Positions 16,412 through 25,261 of a stretch of DNA of 64,000 bases are shown piece after piece. The stretch is from Microbacterium soli. GTDB lineage: Bacteria > Actinomycetota > Actinomycetes > Actinomycetales > Microbacteriaceae. The stretch's first letter is position 1. Each line of letters starts with the position of its first letter. Both the position numbers and the translations under genes were made by a program. The notes beneath the pieces were generated by a model. The model ran no database searches and was not told the origin of the DNA. It worked only from the letters and a program-made list of their open reading frames with translations. The stretch lies in NCBI RefSeq assembly GCF_039539005.1, contig NZ_BAABCP010000002.1:1-64000 (forward strand). Reading direction: 5' to 3'.

Positions 16412-18119
16412 AGGACCGGGCGGGCACCGTGATCGACAGGCCGTGGGCGTCGCGCAGGAGTTCCGCGGTGTCGACGATCTCCGTGTTCACCCGCGCCGGG
16501 TCCCAGCCGAGCAGGCGGCCCAGTTCCCCGGCGATCTCCTCGAGGATCTCGCCGGTGGCGCCGCCCGTGAAGGCGATTCCCGTCCTGCGCAGCACGACGT
16601 CGGCGAGTCTCACGACGAGCTCGTGCTCCACCATCCATTCGAGCTCGCCGGTGGAGAGCGCACCGCCGGCCAGCGGCCGGTCCTCACTTCGGGAGATGTG
16701 CTTCCACACCTCGGCCGCACGCGTCCCGTAGCGCTCCAGCAGCGCCGGTGCGCGCTCATCCGCGCCGGGAAGGTGCACCCGCATCCACGACCGCCGCGCC
16801 CGGGTCGTGCGGGGGTAGCCTCGTCCGCCGCCGATCGGCAGTCCGGCGGTGGACACCGCGCGGGCACGACCCAGCAGCTCGAGGACGCGATCGGCGAGCG
16901 CCTCGCCCAGGGCACGGAACGTCGTCCACTTGCCGCCGACGAGGGTGATGTGCGGGACGGCACCGGAGTCGTCGACCTCGATCCGGTAGTCCCGCGACAC
17001 GAATCCCGGCGCGGTGTCCTCGTGGTGGGGGAGCGGGCGGATGCCGGAGTACCTGTACACGATCTGCTCGCGCGTGACGTCGATGCCGGGGAAGACGTGG
17101 TGGATCAGCTCGAAGAAGTAGTCCACCTCCTCCCGGGTGCAGCGCGCGGGCTCGCGAGGATCCGCCTCGATGTCCGTGGTGCCCACGAGAACGCGGCCCT
17201 TGAGGGGGTAGATCAGCACGATGCGCCCGTCGGAGTGCTCGAAGAAGATCTCGCGGCCCTTCGTCGCGTCCAGCAGCGCCGGGGAGTCCAGCACGATGTG
17301 CGACCCCTTCGTGCCACCCATGAAGCGCGTCGGCGCGGCGATGTCCGCATTGGTGAGGTCGGCCCACGGCCCCGAGGCGTTGACGACGACGTCCGCCCGG
17401 ATCGTGAACTCCTCGCCGGTCTCGAGGTCGCGCAGCACGACGGCGTCCTCCTCCCGGCCCACCGCCGCCACATAGGTGAGGGCGTGCGCGCCGGAGTGCG
17501 CGGAGCGGGCGTCCTGGAGCACGTCCAGCGCGAGCCGCTCCGGATCATGCATGGAGGCGTCGTAGTACGTGGCGGTGTACCGGATCCTCGGGTCCAGCTG
17601 CGGCAGCTCCGCCAGCGACGCGGTGCGGCCGAGGAACCGGTGCCGCGGCACGGCGCCGCCGTCGCGGGAGAAGAGATCGTAGATCAGCAGGCCGGTCTTG
17701 ATGAGTGCGGCGCCGCGCTCGCGGGGCTTTCCGCTGCGGTGCGTGAGGAAGCGCAGCGGGGCGGCGAGGATGCCCGAGAAGGTCGAGTAGATCGGGATGG
17801 TCGTCCGCAGCGGCTTGACGTAATGCGGTGCGGTGCGCAGCAGACCGTTGCGCTCCTGCACGGATTCCCGGACGAGACGGAACTCGCCGTTCTCCAGATA
17901 GCGGATGCCGCCGTGGATCATGTGGCTGGATGCCGAGGTGGCGCCTCCGGCGAGATCCCCGCGGTCCACGATGACGGCGTCGACCCCCTGCAGCGCCAGA
18001 TCGCGGAAGAGCGAGATGCCGTTGATCCCCGCACCGATGATGAGCACCGACGTCCGGCTCGTCTCCCTGACCGCTGCCAGTTCCGCATCCCGTCGTGCCC
18101 GCCGTGTCTCCTCGACCAT
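16410..18119 (-). CDS. glpD: Aerobic glycerol-3-phosphate dehydrogenase GlpD
   Basis: GlpD is a membrane-associated FAD enzyme oxidising glycerol 3-phosphate to dihydroxyacetone phosphate and feeding electrons to quinone. The 569-residue product has the FAD-binding GAGINGIS (29-36), the signature DLAGGATSASSHMIHGGIRYLENGEF, the GSHIVLDSPAL and GRIVLIYPLKGRVLVGTTD strands, RYSGIRPLP and GGKWTTFRALGEA of the FAD domain, and a C-terminal helical domain. It is transcribed towards glpK and divergently from the regulator at 18218, with a palindromic operator between. Confidence 0.96.
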   Translation of the reverse strand: MVEETRRARRDAELAAVRETSRTSVLIIGAGINGISLFRDLALQGVDAVIVDRGDLAGGATSASSHMIHGGIRYLENGEFRLVRESVQERNGLLRTAPHYVKPLRTTIPIYSTFSGILAAPLRFLTHRSGKPRERGAALIKTGLLIYDLFSRDGGAVPRHRFLGRTASLAELPQLDPRIRYTATYYDASMHDPERLALDVLQDARSAHSGAHALTYVAAVGREEDAVVLRDLETGEEFTIRADVVVNASGPWADLTNADIAAPTRFMGGTKGSHIVLDSPALLDATKGREIFFEHSDGRIVLIYPLKGRVLVGTTDIEADPREPARCTREEVDYFFELIHHVFPGIDVTREQIVYRYSGIRPLPHHEDTAPGFVSRDYRIEVDDSGAVPHITLVGGKWTTFRALGEALADRVLELLGRARAVSTAGLPIGGGRGYPRTTRARRSWMRVHLPGADERAPALLERYGTRAAEVWKHISRSEDRPLAGGALSTGELEWMVEHELVVRLADVVLRRTGIAFTGGATGEILEEIAGELGRLLGWDPARVNTEIVDTAELLRDAHGLSITVPARS

Positions 18120-18175
18120 CGTCTACCCCTTCGCTCCGCTTCCAGCATCCGATCCCTGGCCGGATCTCGCAAACG

Positions 18176-18195
18176 CATTGCACGAATGTGCAATG
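18176..18195. promoter_or_regulatory. Perfect palindromic operator between glpD and its regulator
   Basis: CATTGCACGAATGTGCAATG has 8-base perfect arms around a 4-base centre. It lies 57 bases before the glpD start and 23 bases before the regulator start. Position and symmetry make it the probable binding site of the SorC/DeoR-type regulator, allowing control of glpDK and of its own gene. Confidence 0.75.
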
Positions 18196-18217
18196 CTGAG
18201 TCCGGAGGCGGATTCTC

Positions 18218-19189
18218 ATGAGCGCGGACGACGGTCGACGGATCGCGAAGACGACCGCGGCGCTCACCGCCGCGAAGCTCTACTACCTCCAGGACATGAC
18301 GATGGACGCGATCGCGGCCGAGCTGTCCACCTCGCGCTCTTCCGTGTCGCGACTGCTCGCGCACGCACGGAAGACCGGACTGGTGGACATCCGCGTGAAC
18401 TCGCCGTTCGAGCGGGCCGGGCAGCTCGAGGAGCGACTGCGCAGCCGGTTCCGCATCGCCGCGCACGTCGTGCCCATGTCCGGCATCGTCAACGAGGTCG
18501 AGAGGCTGGAGCGCGTGGCCCTGACGGCGGGCCGGCTGGTGTCGCAGTTCGTGGAGTCCAACATGGTGGTGGGCGTCGCCTGGGGATCGACGATCGGGAT
18601 GGTCAGCAGGACCCTCGTGCCGAAGGAGACGCACGGCACCACCGTCGTGCAGCTCAACGGGGCCGGCAACGTCCAGACCAGCGGCCTGGAGTACTCCAGC
18701 GAGATCCTGCAGCGGTTCGGCCGGGCCTTCGGCGCGCAGGTCGAGCAGTTCCCCGTGCCGGCTTTCTTCGACGACCCCGACACGCGGGCGGCGATGTGGC
18801 GCGAGCGCAGCACTCGGCGGGTGCTGTCGTTCCAGTCGAAGATGGACATCGCCGTGTTCGGTCTGGGCTCGCCGCAGTCGGAGGTGCCGAGCAGGGTGTA
18901 CGTGGGCGGATACCTGAACAGGGACGACTACCGCAGTCTCCGTGAGGACGGGGTCATCGGTGATCTCGCCACGGTGTTCTTCCGCGCCGACGGCAGCTGG
19001 AGGGACATCCGGCTCAACGCCCGATCCACCGGCCCGGGGCTCGACCGGCTGCGACGCGTGCCGCGTCGGGTGTGCGTGGTCTCCGGCGCCGCCAAGGAGG
19101 GCCCGCTCCGGGCGGCCATCGCGGCGGGAGCGGTCACCGATGTCGTGCTCGACGAGTCCCTCGCGCGGATGCTCGATGAGGCAGCCTGA
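18218..19189 (+). CDS. SorC/DeoR-family sugar-binding regulator, probable glp regulator
   Basis: This 323-residue regulator has a helix-turn-helix near 15-55 (AAKLYYLQDMTMDAIAAELS, then TSRSSVSRLLAHARKTGLVD) and a C-terminal sugar-phosphate-binding domain (about 60-320). The latter has the isomerase-like VVGVAWGSTIGMV, VQLNGAGNVQTSG, DIAVFGLGSP and GVIGDLATVFF blocks of the SorC family. Such proteins bind phosphorylated sugars; glycerol 3-phosphate or dihydroxyacetone phosphate is a reasonable guess from the divergent glpDK but is not proved by sequence. The start is GAGG-rich upstream ATG 18218. Confidence 0.88.
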   Translation: MSADDGRRIAKTTAALTAAKLYYLQDMTMDAIAAELSTSRSSVSRLLAHARKTGLVDIRVNSPFERAGQLEERLRSRFRIAAHVVPMSGIVNEVERLERVALTAGRLVSQFVESNMVVGVAWGSTIGMVSRTLVPKETHGTTVVQLNGAGNVQTSGLEYSSEILQRFGRAFGAQVEQFPVPAFFDDPDTRAAMWRERSTRRVLSFQSKMDIAVFGLGSPQSEVPSRVYVGGYLNRDDYRSLREDGVIGDLATVFFRADGSWRDIRLNARSTGPGLDRLRRVPRRVCVVSGAAKEGPLRAAIAAGAVTDVVLDESLARMLDEAA

Positions 19190-19270
19190 GCCGCGGTGCC
19201 GCGGCCCGCTCGTGGACGGTCGATGCATCGTGTCGGTCGGGTTTCGCGGACCGTCTGCGGATCTGGCAGA

Positions 19271-19302
19271 ATAGAGGGTCGGACGGCTGCTCGACCCTCT
19301 AT
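19271..19302 (+). promoter_or_regulatory. Stable hairpin in the rpsP leader
   Basis: ATAGAGGGTCG (19271-19281) and CGACCCTCTAT (19292-19302) form a perfect 11-base-pair stem with a 10-base loop. It overlaps the end of a -10-like CAGAAT (19267-19272), about 95 bases before rpsP. It may fold at the 5' end of the rpsP-khpA-rimM-trmD mRNA and affect stability or translation, or it may terminate the upstream regulator gene. The remaining bases between 19190 and 19397 show no gene. Confidence 0.5.
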
Positions 19303-19397
19303 CCGGCATCCGTTCCCCTGTAAAGAGCCTCCGCCGGGTTGTGCACCCCACTCTCCGGGCGTCGTTCGTCTTCCTTTCCACACCATTCAGGAGAATC

Positions 19398-19838
19398 GTG
19401 GCTGTCAAGATCCGTCTCAAGCGCTTCGGCAAGATCCGTGCGCCCTACTACCGCATCGTCGTCGCCGACTCGCGCACCAAGCGCGACGGTCGCGTCATCG
19501 AGGAGATCGGCAAGTATCATCCCACCGAGCAGCCCTCGCTCATCGAGGTCGACTCGGAGCGGGCGCAGTACTGGCTGTCGGTCGGCGCTCAGCCGAGCGA
19601 GCAGGTCACCGCGCTGCTGAAGCTGACCGGCGACTGGGGCAGGTTCAAGGGCGACAAGGACGCGAAGTCCACCGTCCAGGTCGCTGAGCCGAAGGCCGCG
19701 TTCGAAGCCGACTCCTCGAAGAAGTCGGTCATCAAGCCCAAGGCCGAGAAGGCCGCCGAGGCTCCCGCCGCCGACGCGGAGGCCGCCGAGGCTCCCGCCG
19801 ACGCGGAGGCCGCCGAGGCTCCCGCCGACGCGGAGTAG
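19398..19838 (+). CDS. rpsP: 30S ribosomal protein S16 with an extended tail
   Basis: S16 is an assembly protein of the 30S subunit. Residues 1-80 ([20 protein letters not shown] onwards, [19 protein letters not shown]) are a normal S16. The gene starts at GTG 19398 with AGGAGA four bases upstream. The 146-residue length exceeds the usual 80-100 because of a tail from about 100 onwards, rich in Lys and then in Ala, Glu, Pro and Asp, ending in two exact copies of a nine-residue unit DAEAAEAPA. It is the first gene of the rpsP-khpA-rimM-trmD operon. Confidence 0.96.
   Translation: MAVKIRLKRFGKIRAPYYRIVVADSRTKRDGRVIEEIGKYHPTEQPSLIEVDSERAQYWLSVGAQPSEQVTALLKLTGDWGRFKGDKDAKSTVQVAEPKAAFEADSSKKSVIKPKAEKAAEAPAADAEAAEAPADAEAAEAPADAE
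19773..19835 (+). repeat. 27-base tandem repeat inside rpsP
   Basis: The unit beginning GACGCGGAGGCCGCCGAGG is present twice exactly (19773-19799, 19800-19826), followed by nine bases of a third copy before the stop. An imperfect related segment precedes it. Being a multiple of three, changes in copy number keep the frame and only alter the length of the S16 tail. Confidence 0.85.
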
Positions 19839-19844
19839 TCCGTC

Positions 19845-20075
19845 GTGCTCGCCGCCGCGCTCGAACACATCGTCAAGGGGATCGTCGATCATCCCGACGA
19901 CGTCCGCATCACCGCATCCGCGTCGCCCCGAGGTGACCTCCTCGAGGTGCACGTGCACCCGGATGACCGTGGTCGCGTGATCGGGCGCGGCGGCCGCACC
20001 GCCAAGGCGCTGCGCACGCTCATCACCGCTCTCGCCGACGGGCGCCGCGTCCGCGTCGATGTCGCGGACGACTGA
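19845..20075 (+). CDS. khpA: KH-domain RNA-binding protein KhpA
   Basis: This 76-residue single-KH protein reads MLAAALEHIVKGIVDHPDDV, a strand, then the nucleic-acid-binding GRVIGRGGRTAKALRTLI loop (GxxGxxGxxxxxLR). KhpA pairs with KhpB/Jag in Gram-positive bacteria as an RNA chaperone linked to cell elongation and division. It starts at GTG 19845, six bases after the rpsP stop, and is followed by rimM, the standard order. Small size without other domains is normal for the family. Confidence 0.93.
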   Translation: MLAAALEHIVKGIVDHPDDVRITASASPRGDLLEVHVHPDDRGRVIGRGGRTAKALRTLITALADGRRVRVDVADD

Positions 20076-20076
20076 C

Positions 20077-20661
20077 GTGGCGGGCGAGCGGAACCAGCTC
20101 CGCGTCGGCCGGCTGCTCAAGGCGCACGGCCTCAAGGGCGCGCTGAAGCTCGAGTTGTACACCGACAGCCCCGAGCGCCGTTTCGTCCCGGGCGCCGAGT
20201 TCACGCTGCAGGTGCCGGAGGCGTCCGTGTGGCACGGCAAGACCGTGACCGTCCGCGACTACCGCGTCATGAACAGCAGCTCCGTCGTGTTCTTCGAGGG
20301 CGTCGAGGACCGCACGACCGCCGAGTCGCTCGTGCGCGCCATCCTCTGGATGGACGAGGACGAGAACGACGAGGATGACGCCTGGTACGCCCATCAGCTG
20401 GTGGGGCTCGAGGTCGTCCGCGATGACGCCGTCATCGGACGCGTGCTGCGCGTCGAGCACCTGCCCGCGCAGGATCTGCTGATCGTCAGGACAGCGACCA
20501 CCGAGGTCATGGTCCCGTTCGTCGCCGCGATCGTGCCGACGGTGGACATCGCCGCGGGCCGCATCGTCGTGACCCCGCCCGACGGCCTCTTCGAGGAGCT
20601 CCCGTCAGCCTCCGACGGCGCCGCCCGGGCGGACGCGGTGAACGAACGCGCGTCGGAATGA
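20077..20661 (+). CDS. rimM: Ribosome maturation factor RimM
   Basis: RimM helps mature the 30S head domain and binds S19. The N-terminal RimM domain (about 5-95) starts [27 protein letters not shown], and the PRC-barrel domain (about 105-180) includes [12 protein letters not shown] and [22 protein letters not shown] use GTG 20077, one base after the khpA stop; ATG 20059 in frame would overlap khpA by 17 bases and adds six residues. Neither has a clear ribosome binding site, suggesting coupled translation. Acidic DEDENDEDD insert at about 105-113 is unusual but in a loop. Confidence 0.94.
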   Translation: MAGERNQLRVGRLLKAHGLKGALKLELYTDSPERRFVPGAEFTLQVPEASVWHGKTVTVRDYRVMNSSSVVFFEGVEDRTTAESLVRAILWMDEDENDEDDAWYAHQLVGLEVVRDDAVIGRVLRVEHLPAQDLLIVRTATTEVMVPFVAAIVPTVDIAAGRIVVTPPDGLFEELPSASDGAARADAVNERASE

Positions 20662-20668
20662 CGGCGCC

Positions 20669-21358
20669 ATGCGCATCGACGTCGTCTCGATCTTCCCGTC
20701 GTACTTCGACGGTCTGACACTCTCCCTGCTCGGGAAGGCGCAGCACGTCGGCATCCTCGATCTTGCCGTGCATGATCTGCGCGACTGGACGCACGACCGG
20801 CATCGCACGGTCGACGACACGCCGTACGGCGGCGGTGCCGGCATGGTCATGAAACCGGAGCCCTGGGGCGAGGCGCTGGACGGGCTGACCGCGGATGCGC
20901 AGCATCGACCCACCATCATCTTCCCGTCGCCGGCGGGCGAGGTCCTCACCCAGGCCACGGCGCGCGAGCTCGCGACGCGCGAGCACCTCATCTTCGGCTG
21001 CGGACGCTACGAGGGCATCGACGAGCGCGTCTTCGAATACGCGTCCGAACTCGGCGAGACGCGTCTGATCAGCCTCGGCGACTACGTGCTCAACGGGGGA
21101 GAGGTCGCCGTGATGGCCATGATCGAGGCGATCGGACGCCTCATCCCCGGCGTGGTCGGCAATCCCGAGAGCCTGGTGGAGGAATCCCACGAGGACGGCC
21201 TCCTGGAGTACCCGTCCTACACGAAGCCTTCGGTGTGGCGCGGGCGGGAGGTCCCGCCGGTGCTGCTCAGCGGCGATCACGGCGCCGTCGCCGCCTGGCG
21301 CCGCGACCAGCAGCTCGAGCGCACGCGGGTGCGCAGGCCGGACCTGCTGGGCGACTGA
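20669..21358 (+). CDS. trmD: tRNA (guanine-37-N1)-methyltransferase TrmD
   Basis: TrmD methylates G37 next to the anticodon and prevents frameshifting. The 229-residue SPOUT protein has [35 protein letters not shown], the knot segments [34 protein letters not shown] and [20 protein letters not shown] (SAM pocket), and the linker carrying the catalytic Asp, [18 protein letters not shown]. It is the last gene of the rpsP operon, 7 bases after rimM, and converges with map. Confidence 0.97.
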   Translation: MRIDVVSIFPSYFDGLTLSLLGKAQHVGILDLAVHDLRDWTHDRHRTVDDTPYGGGAGMVMKPEPWGEALDGLTADAQHRPTIIFPSPAGEVLTQATARELATREHLIFGCGRYEGIDERVFEYASELGETRLISLGDYVLNGGEVAVMAMIEAIGRLIPGVVGNPESLVEESHEDGLLEYPSYTKPSVWRGREVPPVLLSGDHGAVAAWRRDQQLERTRVRRPDLLGD

Positions 21359-21404
21359 CAGTGCAACCCCTCTGCGGCGTCGTGCGCGCAGTGCGGTCTG
21401 AGCG

Positions 21405-22187
21405 TCAGTCGACGCCCAGGAAGCCGCGGTCGGTCAGCACGATCGGTCCGTCCTCCGTGACGGCGACGGTGTGCTCGGAGTGCGATCCGCGGGAGCCGTC
21501 CGCGCTGCGCAGCGTCCAGCCGTCGGCGTCCGTCCGCAGCTCATCGGTGGTCGCCAGCAGCCACGGCTCCAGCGCGAACACCAGGCCCTCGCGCAGCGGG
21601 AAGCCGCGCCCGGCGCGGCCGTCGTTGGGCACATGAGGGTCGCCGTGCATGACGCGTCCGACGCCGTGTCCGCCGAAGTCGGTGTTGATGGAGTACCCCT
21701 CGCCGTGCGCGACGGCGGCGATGGACGCCGAGATGTCGCCGATCCGATTGCCGACGACCGCCGCCTCGATCGCGGCGTCCAGGGCGCGTTCGGTCGTGTC
21801 GATGAGACGCAGGTCCTCGTCGCGCGCCGTGCCGACCACGAAGGAGACGGCGGAATCCGCGACCCATCCGTCCACGGACGCCGCGAAGTCCAGCGACACG
21901 AGGTCGCCGTCGCGCAGCGTGTAGTCGTGGGGGAGGCCGTGCAGGACGGCGTCGTTCACGGAGATGCAGATGACCTTGCCGAACGGCCCGTTCCCGAAGG
22001 ACGGGGCGTAGTCGATGTAGCAGGACTCCGCACCGGCCCTGCGGATCAGGTCATGCGCGTGGCGGTCGATGGTCAGCAGATTCATGCCCACCTTCGTCTC
22101 CGCGCGCAGCGTCGCCAGCGTCTCCGCGACGAAGCGCCCGGCGGCGCGCATCTCGTCGATCTCGGCCGGTGTGCGCAGTTCGATCAT
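21405..22187 (-). CDS. map: Type I methionine aminopeptidase
   Basis: This enzyme removes the initiator methionine from new proteins. The 260-residue product has the pita-bread fold with metal ligands in DGDLVSLDFAASVDGWVADSA (two Asp), FGGHGVGRVMHGDPHVPN (His), LREGLVFALEPWL (Glu) and SEHTVAVTEDG (Glu). The N-terminus has no zinc-finger extension, so it is the short type Ia form; Actinobacteria often carry a second map near secY. The gene is alone on the minus strand and converges with trmD. Confidence 0.95.
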   Translation of the reverse strand: MIELRTPAEIDEMRAAGRFVAETLATLRAETKVGMNLLTIDRHAHDLIRRAGAESCYIDYAPSFGNGPFGKVICISVNDAVLHGLPHDYTLRDGDLVSLDFAASVDGWVADSAVSFVVGTARDEDLRLIDTTERALDAAIEAAVVGNRIGDISASIAAVAHGEGYSINTDFGGHGVGRVMHGDPHVPNDGRAGRGFPLREGLVFALEPWLLATTDELRTDADGWTLRSADGSRGSHSEHTVAVTEDGPIVLTDRGFLGVD

Positions 22188-22291
22188 GGGCGGATTCCTC
22201 TCGTAGACATCTCATTCTCCCCGATCGTCGTCACCTCAAGCTCACAGCGAACAGGTGCCGGGAACCGCGGCATCCCCCGTACGATCGAACC

Positions 22292-22780
22292 ATGTGGTTG
22301 CGGCAGGCATTCCTCCGGTGGCTCATTCCGGCCGCCTTCGTCCTTCCGCTGTGGATCCTGTCGGGGTGGGCGCTGTTCGGCCGGAACGGCTGGACGCTAC
22401 TGTGGGTGCTCCTCATGGCGATGCCGGCCGTCTTCGTCGGCCAGCTGATCCTCACGCTGCTGACGCGGTCGCGGCCCTCCGTGCGTGCGGAGCGCGCCCT
22501 GTCCTGGTGGGATGTCATCGGCTTCGGCGTCTGGCACGTGCTGACGATCGCCGTCGGACTGTTCCCCGGCGGGGCGTTCGGGTGGCTGCTCACCGGAGCC
22601 GTCGCCGCCGCGATCGCGCTGTTCTGGCTGCAGCTGTGGCAACTGTGGGACGAGGCGCGCGGCTCCGGCATACGGATCCGGGAGACCGTCGACTGGCGCA
22701 CTCCGCACGGCTCCGCACCGGGTGCGACCGAGCCGGATCCCGAGGTGATCGTCATCGAGGAGCGTCGGCGGCCCGACTGA
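22292..22780 (+). CDS. Four-helix membrane protein of unknown function
   Basis: This 162-residue integral membrane protein has hydrophobic segments near 8-28, 36-57, 78-98 and 100-122. The last 40 residues are cytoplasmic-type, rich in charged residues, ending IVIEERRRPD. No motif points to a substrate. ATG 22292 is used because TACGAT lies six bases upstream, the leaderless pattern seen at many genes here. It lies between map and rplS and has its own promoter, so co-function with neighbours is unlikely. Confidence 0.75.
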   Translation: MWLRQAFLRWLIPAAFVLPLWILSGWALFGRNGWTLLWVLLMAMPAVFVGQLILTLLTRSRPSVRAERALSWWDVIGFGVWHVLTIAVGLFPGGAFGWLLTGAVAAAIALFWLQLWQLWDEARGSGIRIRETVDWRTPHGSAPGATEPDPEVIVIEERRRPD

Positions 22781-22792
22781 TCCGCGTCGGTT

Positions 22793-22820
22793 TTGAGTGG
22801 TGCTTCTTTCATGGCAGAAT
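22793..22820 (+). promoter_or_regulatory. Probable rplS promoter
   Basis: TTGAGT (22793-22798), a 16-base spacer and CAGAAT (22815-22820) precede rplS by about 130 bases. A CAGAAT -10 also precedes rpsP (19267-19272). The leader between the promoter and ATG 22950 contains a GGCTC...GAGCC hairpin and no open frame I would call. Confidence 0.5.
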
Positions 22821-22949
22821 GGATGTTCGTGCCACGATCCGGCTCTGCCTCAGGGGAGCCTGTGGACGCCTCGCGCGCCGCTGGGCACACACGTTCTCAT
22901 CCCTTTGAATCATGCACCCGACCTGTGGCGAGTGCAGAGAGAGACGATC

Positions 22950-23294
22950 ATGCAGATCCTCGACGCCGTCGACGCGGCCTCGCTCCGTTCCGACATCCCT
23001 GACTTCCACCCCGGTGACACCGTCAAGGTGCACGTCAACATCACCGAGGGCAGCCGGTCCCGCATCCAGGTCTTCCAGGGCGTCGTCCTCGGCCGCCAGG
23101 GCGATGGCGTCCGCGAGACGTTCACGGTCCGCAAGATCAGCTTCCAGGTGGGCGTCGAGCGCACCTTCCCGGTGCACTCGCCGGTCATCGACCGCATCGA
23201 GGTCGTCACCCGGGGCGACGTGCGCCGTGCGAAGCTCTACTACCTGCGCAACCTGCACGGCAAGAAGGCCAAGATCAGGGAGAAGCGCGGCTGA
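22950..23294 (+). CDS. rplS: 50S ribosomal protein L19
   Basis: L19 sits at the 30S-50S interface. The 114-residue product is typical: [90 protein letters not shown]. The start is ATG 22950, ten bases after a GAGAGAGA purine stretch. Unlike many bacteria, rplS is here separated from trmD by map and a membrane protein gene and has its own leader. A hairpin follows. Confidence 0.97.
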   Translation: MQILDAVDAASLRSDIPDFHPGDTVKVHVNITEGSRSRIQVFQGVVLGRQGDGVRETFTVRKISFQVGVERTFPVHSPVIDRIEVVTRGDVRRAKLYYLRNLHGKKAKIREKRG

Positions 23295-23311
23295 CGCGCG
23301 GACTGCTCACA

Positions 23312-23345
23312 GGACCCCGGGACACACGATGGTGCCGGGGTTCTG
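23312..23345 (+). terminator. Rho-independent-like terminator after rplS
   Basis: AGGACCCCGG (23312-23321) pairs with CCGGGGTTCT (23336-23345) over 10 base pairs (one G-U) around a 14-base loop, followed by GTCGTCTT. It lies 18 bases past the rplS stop and upstream of lepB. Confidence 0.65.
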
Positions 23346-23414
23346 TCGTCTTCGCGCGGGTGTGCGAACCTTGTAGATGCCGCCATCGGGCGGTGCACCG
23401 GAGAGAGGGAGCAC

Positions 23415-24146
23415 ATGAGATCCGACGCCGCCGAGTCCGCGGAACGACCGGCACGGCGACGGGGAGCCCTGGTCTTCCTGCGCGACGTCCTCGTGATCGT
23501 CCTCATCGCGGCTCTGGTGTCCTTCGTCGTCAAGACGTTCATCGTCCGCTCGTTCTACATCCCGTCCGGGTCGATGGAGCGCACGCTCATGATCGACGAC
23601 CGCATCCTCGTCGACGAGCTGACGCCGGTCTGGGCGGGGTACGATCACGGCGACGTGGTGGTCTTCAAGGACCCCGGTGGATGGCTGCCCCCGGCACCGC
23701 AGCGTCCGGCGCGCCCCTTCGTCGTCGAGGCCGCGGACTGGGTGCTGACGTTCGTGGGTCTGTCGACATCGGATGCGCAGGACCATCTCGTCAAGAGGGT
23801 CATCGGGCTGCCCGGTGATCACGTCGTGTGCTGCAATGCACTCGGCCAGCTCACGATCAACGGCTCGCCGGTCGATGAGACGACCTACCTGAACCTCCCG
23901 CCCGGTGACACCATGGCATCGGACATCGACTTCGACGTCACAGTGCCTGTGGACGCCATCTGGGTGATGGGCGACAACCGGGATCGTTCGCAGGACTCCC
24001 GTGCGCACCGCGAGCTGCCCGGCGGTGGCTTCGTGCCGTTGGAGAACGTGGTGGGCAGGGCGTTCCTGACCACCTGGCCGCTGGACCGGTTCGGGCTCAT
24101 CGACACCCAGGACGACGTGTTCCGTTCGGTTCCGGAGGCCGGGTAG
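23415..24146 (+). CDS. lepB: Signal peptidase I
   Basis: This membrane-anchored Ser/Lys protease removes signal peptides from secreted proteins. The 243-residue product has one N-terminal membrane segment (about 20-42), the catalytic Ser in SFYIPSGSMERTL, the general-base Lys in DHLVKRVIGLPGDHV, and the box E segment VMGDNRDRSQDSR. An adjacent CC pair in VVCCNALG is typical of actinobacterial forms. It is followed 2 bases later by rnhB, so the two are co-transcribed. Confidence 0.95.
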   Translation: MRSDAAESAERPARRRGALVFLRDVLVIVLIAALVSFVVKTFIVRSFYIPSGSMERTLMIDDRILVDELTPVWAGYDHGDVVVFKDPGGWLPPAPQRPARPFVVEAADWVLTFVGLSTSDAQDHLVKRVIGLPGDHVVCCNALGQLTINGSPVDETTYLNLPPGDTMASDIDFDVTVPVDAIWVMGDNRDRSQDSRAHRELPGGGFVPLENVVGRAFLTTWPLDRFGLIDTQDDVFRSVPEAG

Positions 24147-24148
24147 GC

Positions 24149-24805
24149 GTGATCGAGCCGACGCTCCGCCTTGAACGGCGGCTCCTGAAGGAGGAGTTCG
24201 ACCTGATCGTCGCGCTGGACGAGGTCGGTCGAGGTGCGCTGGCGGGGCCTGTCGCCGTCGGAGCGGCCGTCATGGATGCCGCAGGCTCCCGTCGTCGGGT
24301 GCCGGAGGGTCTGCGCGACTCGAAGCTGATCACCGAGCGTCGTCGTCCGCAGATGGCCCTGCGGGCGGCCGACTGGGTGCGCGCATCCGCCGTGGGCTGG
24401 GCGAGCGCCGCAGAGATCGATGAGGTCGGCATCATGCGGGCGCTGGGGCTGGCGGCGTCGCGCGCCGTGCAGGAGGCGATCGAGGCGGCCGGGGCCGCGG
24501 AGCGCGTGCTCGTGCTCCTGGACGGGAATCTGGACTACATCTCGCCGGTGCACCCCGCCCCCCTCACCGTCCGCACCGTCGTCAAGGGCGACCGGGACTG
24601 CGCCTCGGTGTCGGCGGCGTCGGTGATCGCGAAGGTGGCCCGCGACACGCTGATGACCGACCTGCATCCCGAGCATCCCGCGTACCGCTGGGATCGCAAC
24701 AAGGGGTATGCGAGCGCCGAGCATCGTCGTGCCATCGGTGAGCTGGGTCTGACCCCGTTGCACCGTTCCTCGTGGGCGATCATCGCGCCGACGACACTCT
24801 TCTAG
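24149..24805 (+). CDS. rnhB: Ribonuclease HII
   Basis: RNase HII cleaves RNA in RNA-DNA hybrids and at single ribonucleotides in DNA. The 218-residue product has the metal-binding DE-G-G in IVALDEVGRGALAGPVAVGA, the SKLITERRRPQ segment, VLLDGNLDY (third carboxylate), VVKGDRDCASVSAASVIAKV and the fourth Asp in MTDLHPEHPAYRWDRNKGY. It starts 2 bases after lepB. Its TAG stop overlaps a -10-like TAGACT for the next gene. Confidence 0.95.
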   Translation: MIEPTLRLERRLLKEEFDLIVALDEVGRGALAGPVAVGAAVMDAAGSRRRVPEGLRDSKLITERRRPQMALRAADWVRASAVGWASAAEIDEVGIMRALGLAASRAVQEAIEAAGAAERVLVLLDGNLDYISPVHPAPLTVRTVVKGDRDCASVSAASVIAKVARDTLMTDLHPEHPAYRWDRNKGYASAEHRRAIGELGLTPLHRSSWAIIAPTTLF

Positions 24806-24817
24806 ACTGGGAGCACT

Positions 24818-25144
24818 ATGGATGAGGATGCCTTCGACGATTACGACCGCGAGCTCGAGCTCGCGCTGTTCCGTGAGTACCGTGACGTCGTCGCGCAGTT
24901 CCAGTTCGTGGTTGAGACGGAGCGGCGCTTCTACCTCGCGAACGAGGTGGATGTGGTCCGGCGCGACACCGAGAACGATTTCTACTTCGAGATCTCGATG
25001 AAGGACGTCTGGGTGTGGGACATCTATCGTGCCGACCGTTTCGTCAAGGCGGTCCGTGTGCTCACCTTCAAGGACGTCAACGTCGAGGAGCTGCAGCGGC
25101 GCGAGTTCGAGCTGCCCGACGAGCTCTCCCTCGACGGCAAGTGA
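24818..25144 (+). CDS. DUF2469 protein
   Basis: This 108-residue acidic protein is strongly conserved across Actinobacteria: MDEDAFDDYDRELELALFRE, DVVAQFQFVVETERRFYLAN, VYF-type strand DFYFEISMKDVWVWDIYRADRFV, FKDVNVEEL. The function is unknown; it is almost always encoded just after rnhB and before yraN, as here. A TAGACT -10-like element ends nine bases before the ATG, with no clear ribosome binding site. Confidence 0.93.
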   Translation: MDEDAFDDYDRELELALFREYRDVVAQFQFVVETERRFYLANEVDVVRRDTENDFYFEISMKDVWVWDIYRADRFVKAVRVLTFKDVNVEELQRREFELPDELSLDGK

Positions 25145-25261
25145 GCGCACCGCACCGCGCGTGACCCCACTCGATCCCACAGCCGGGCGATCGACACGTC
25201 TTCTCCACAGCGACTGCGAATCCTGCCCGGCGGAGCCCGCTGATCCCGGCAGGCTGTCGTC

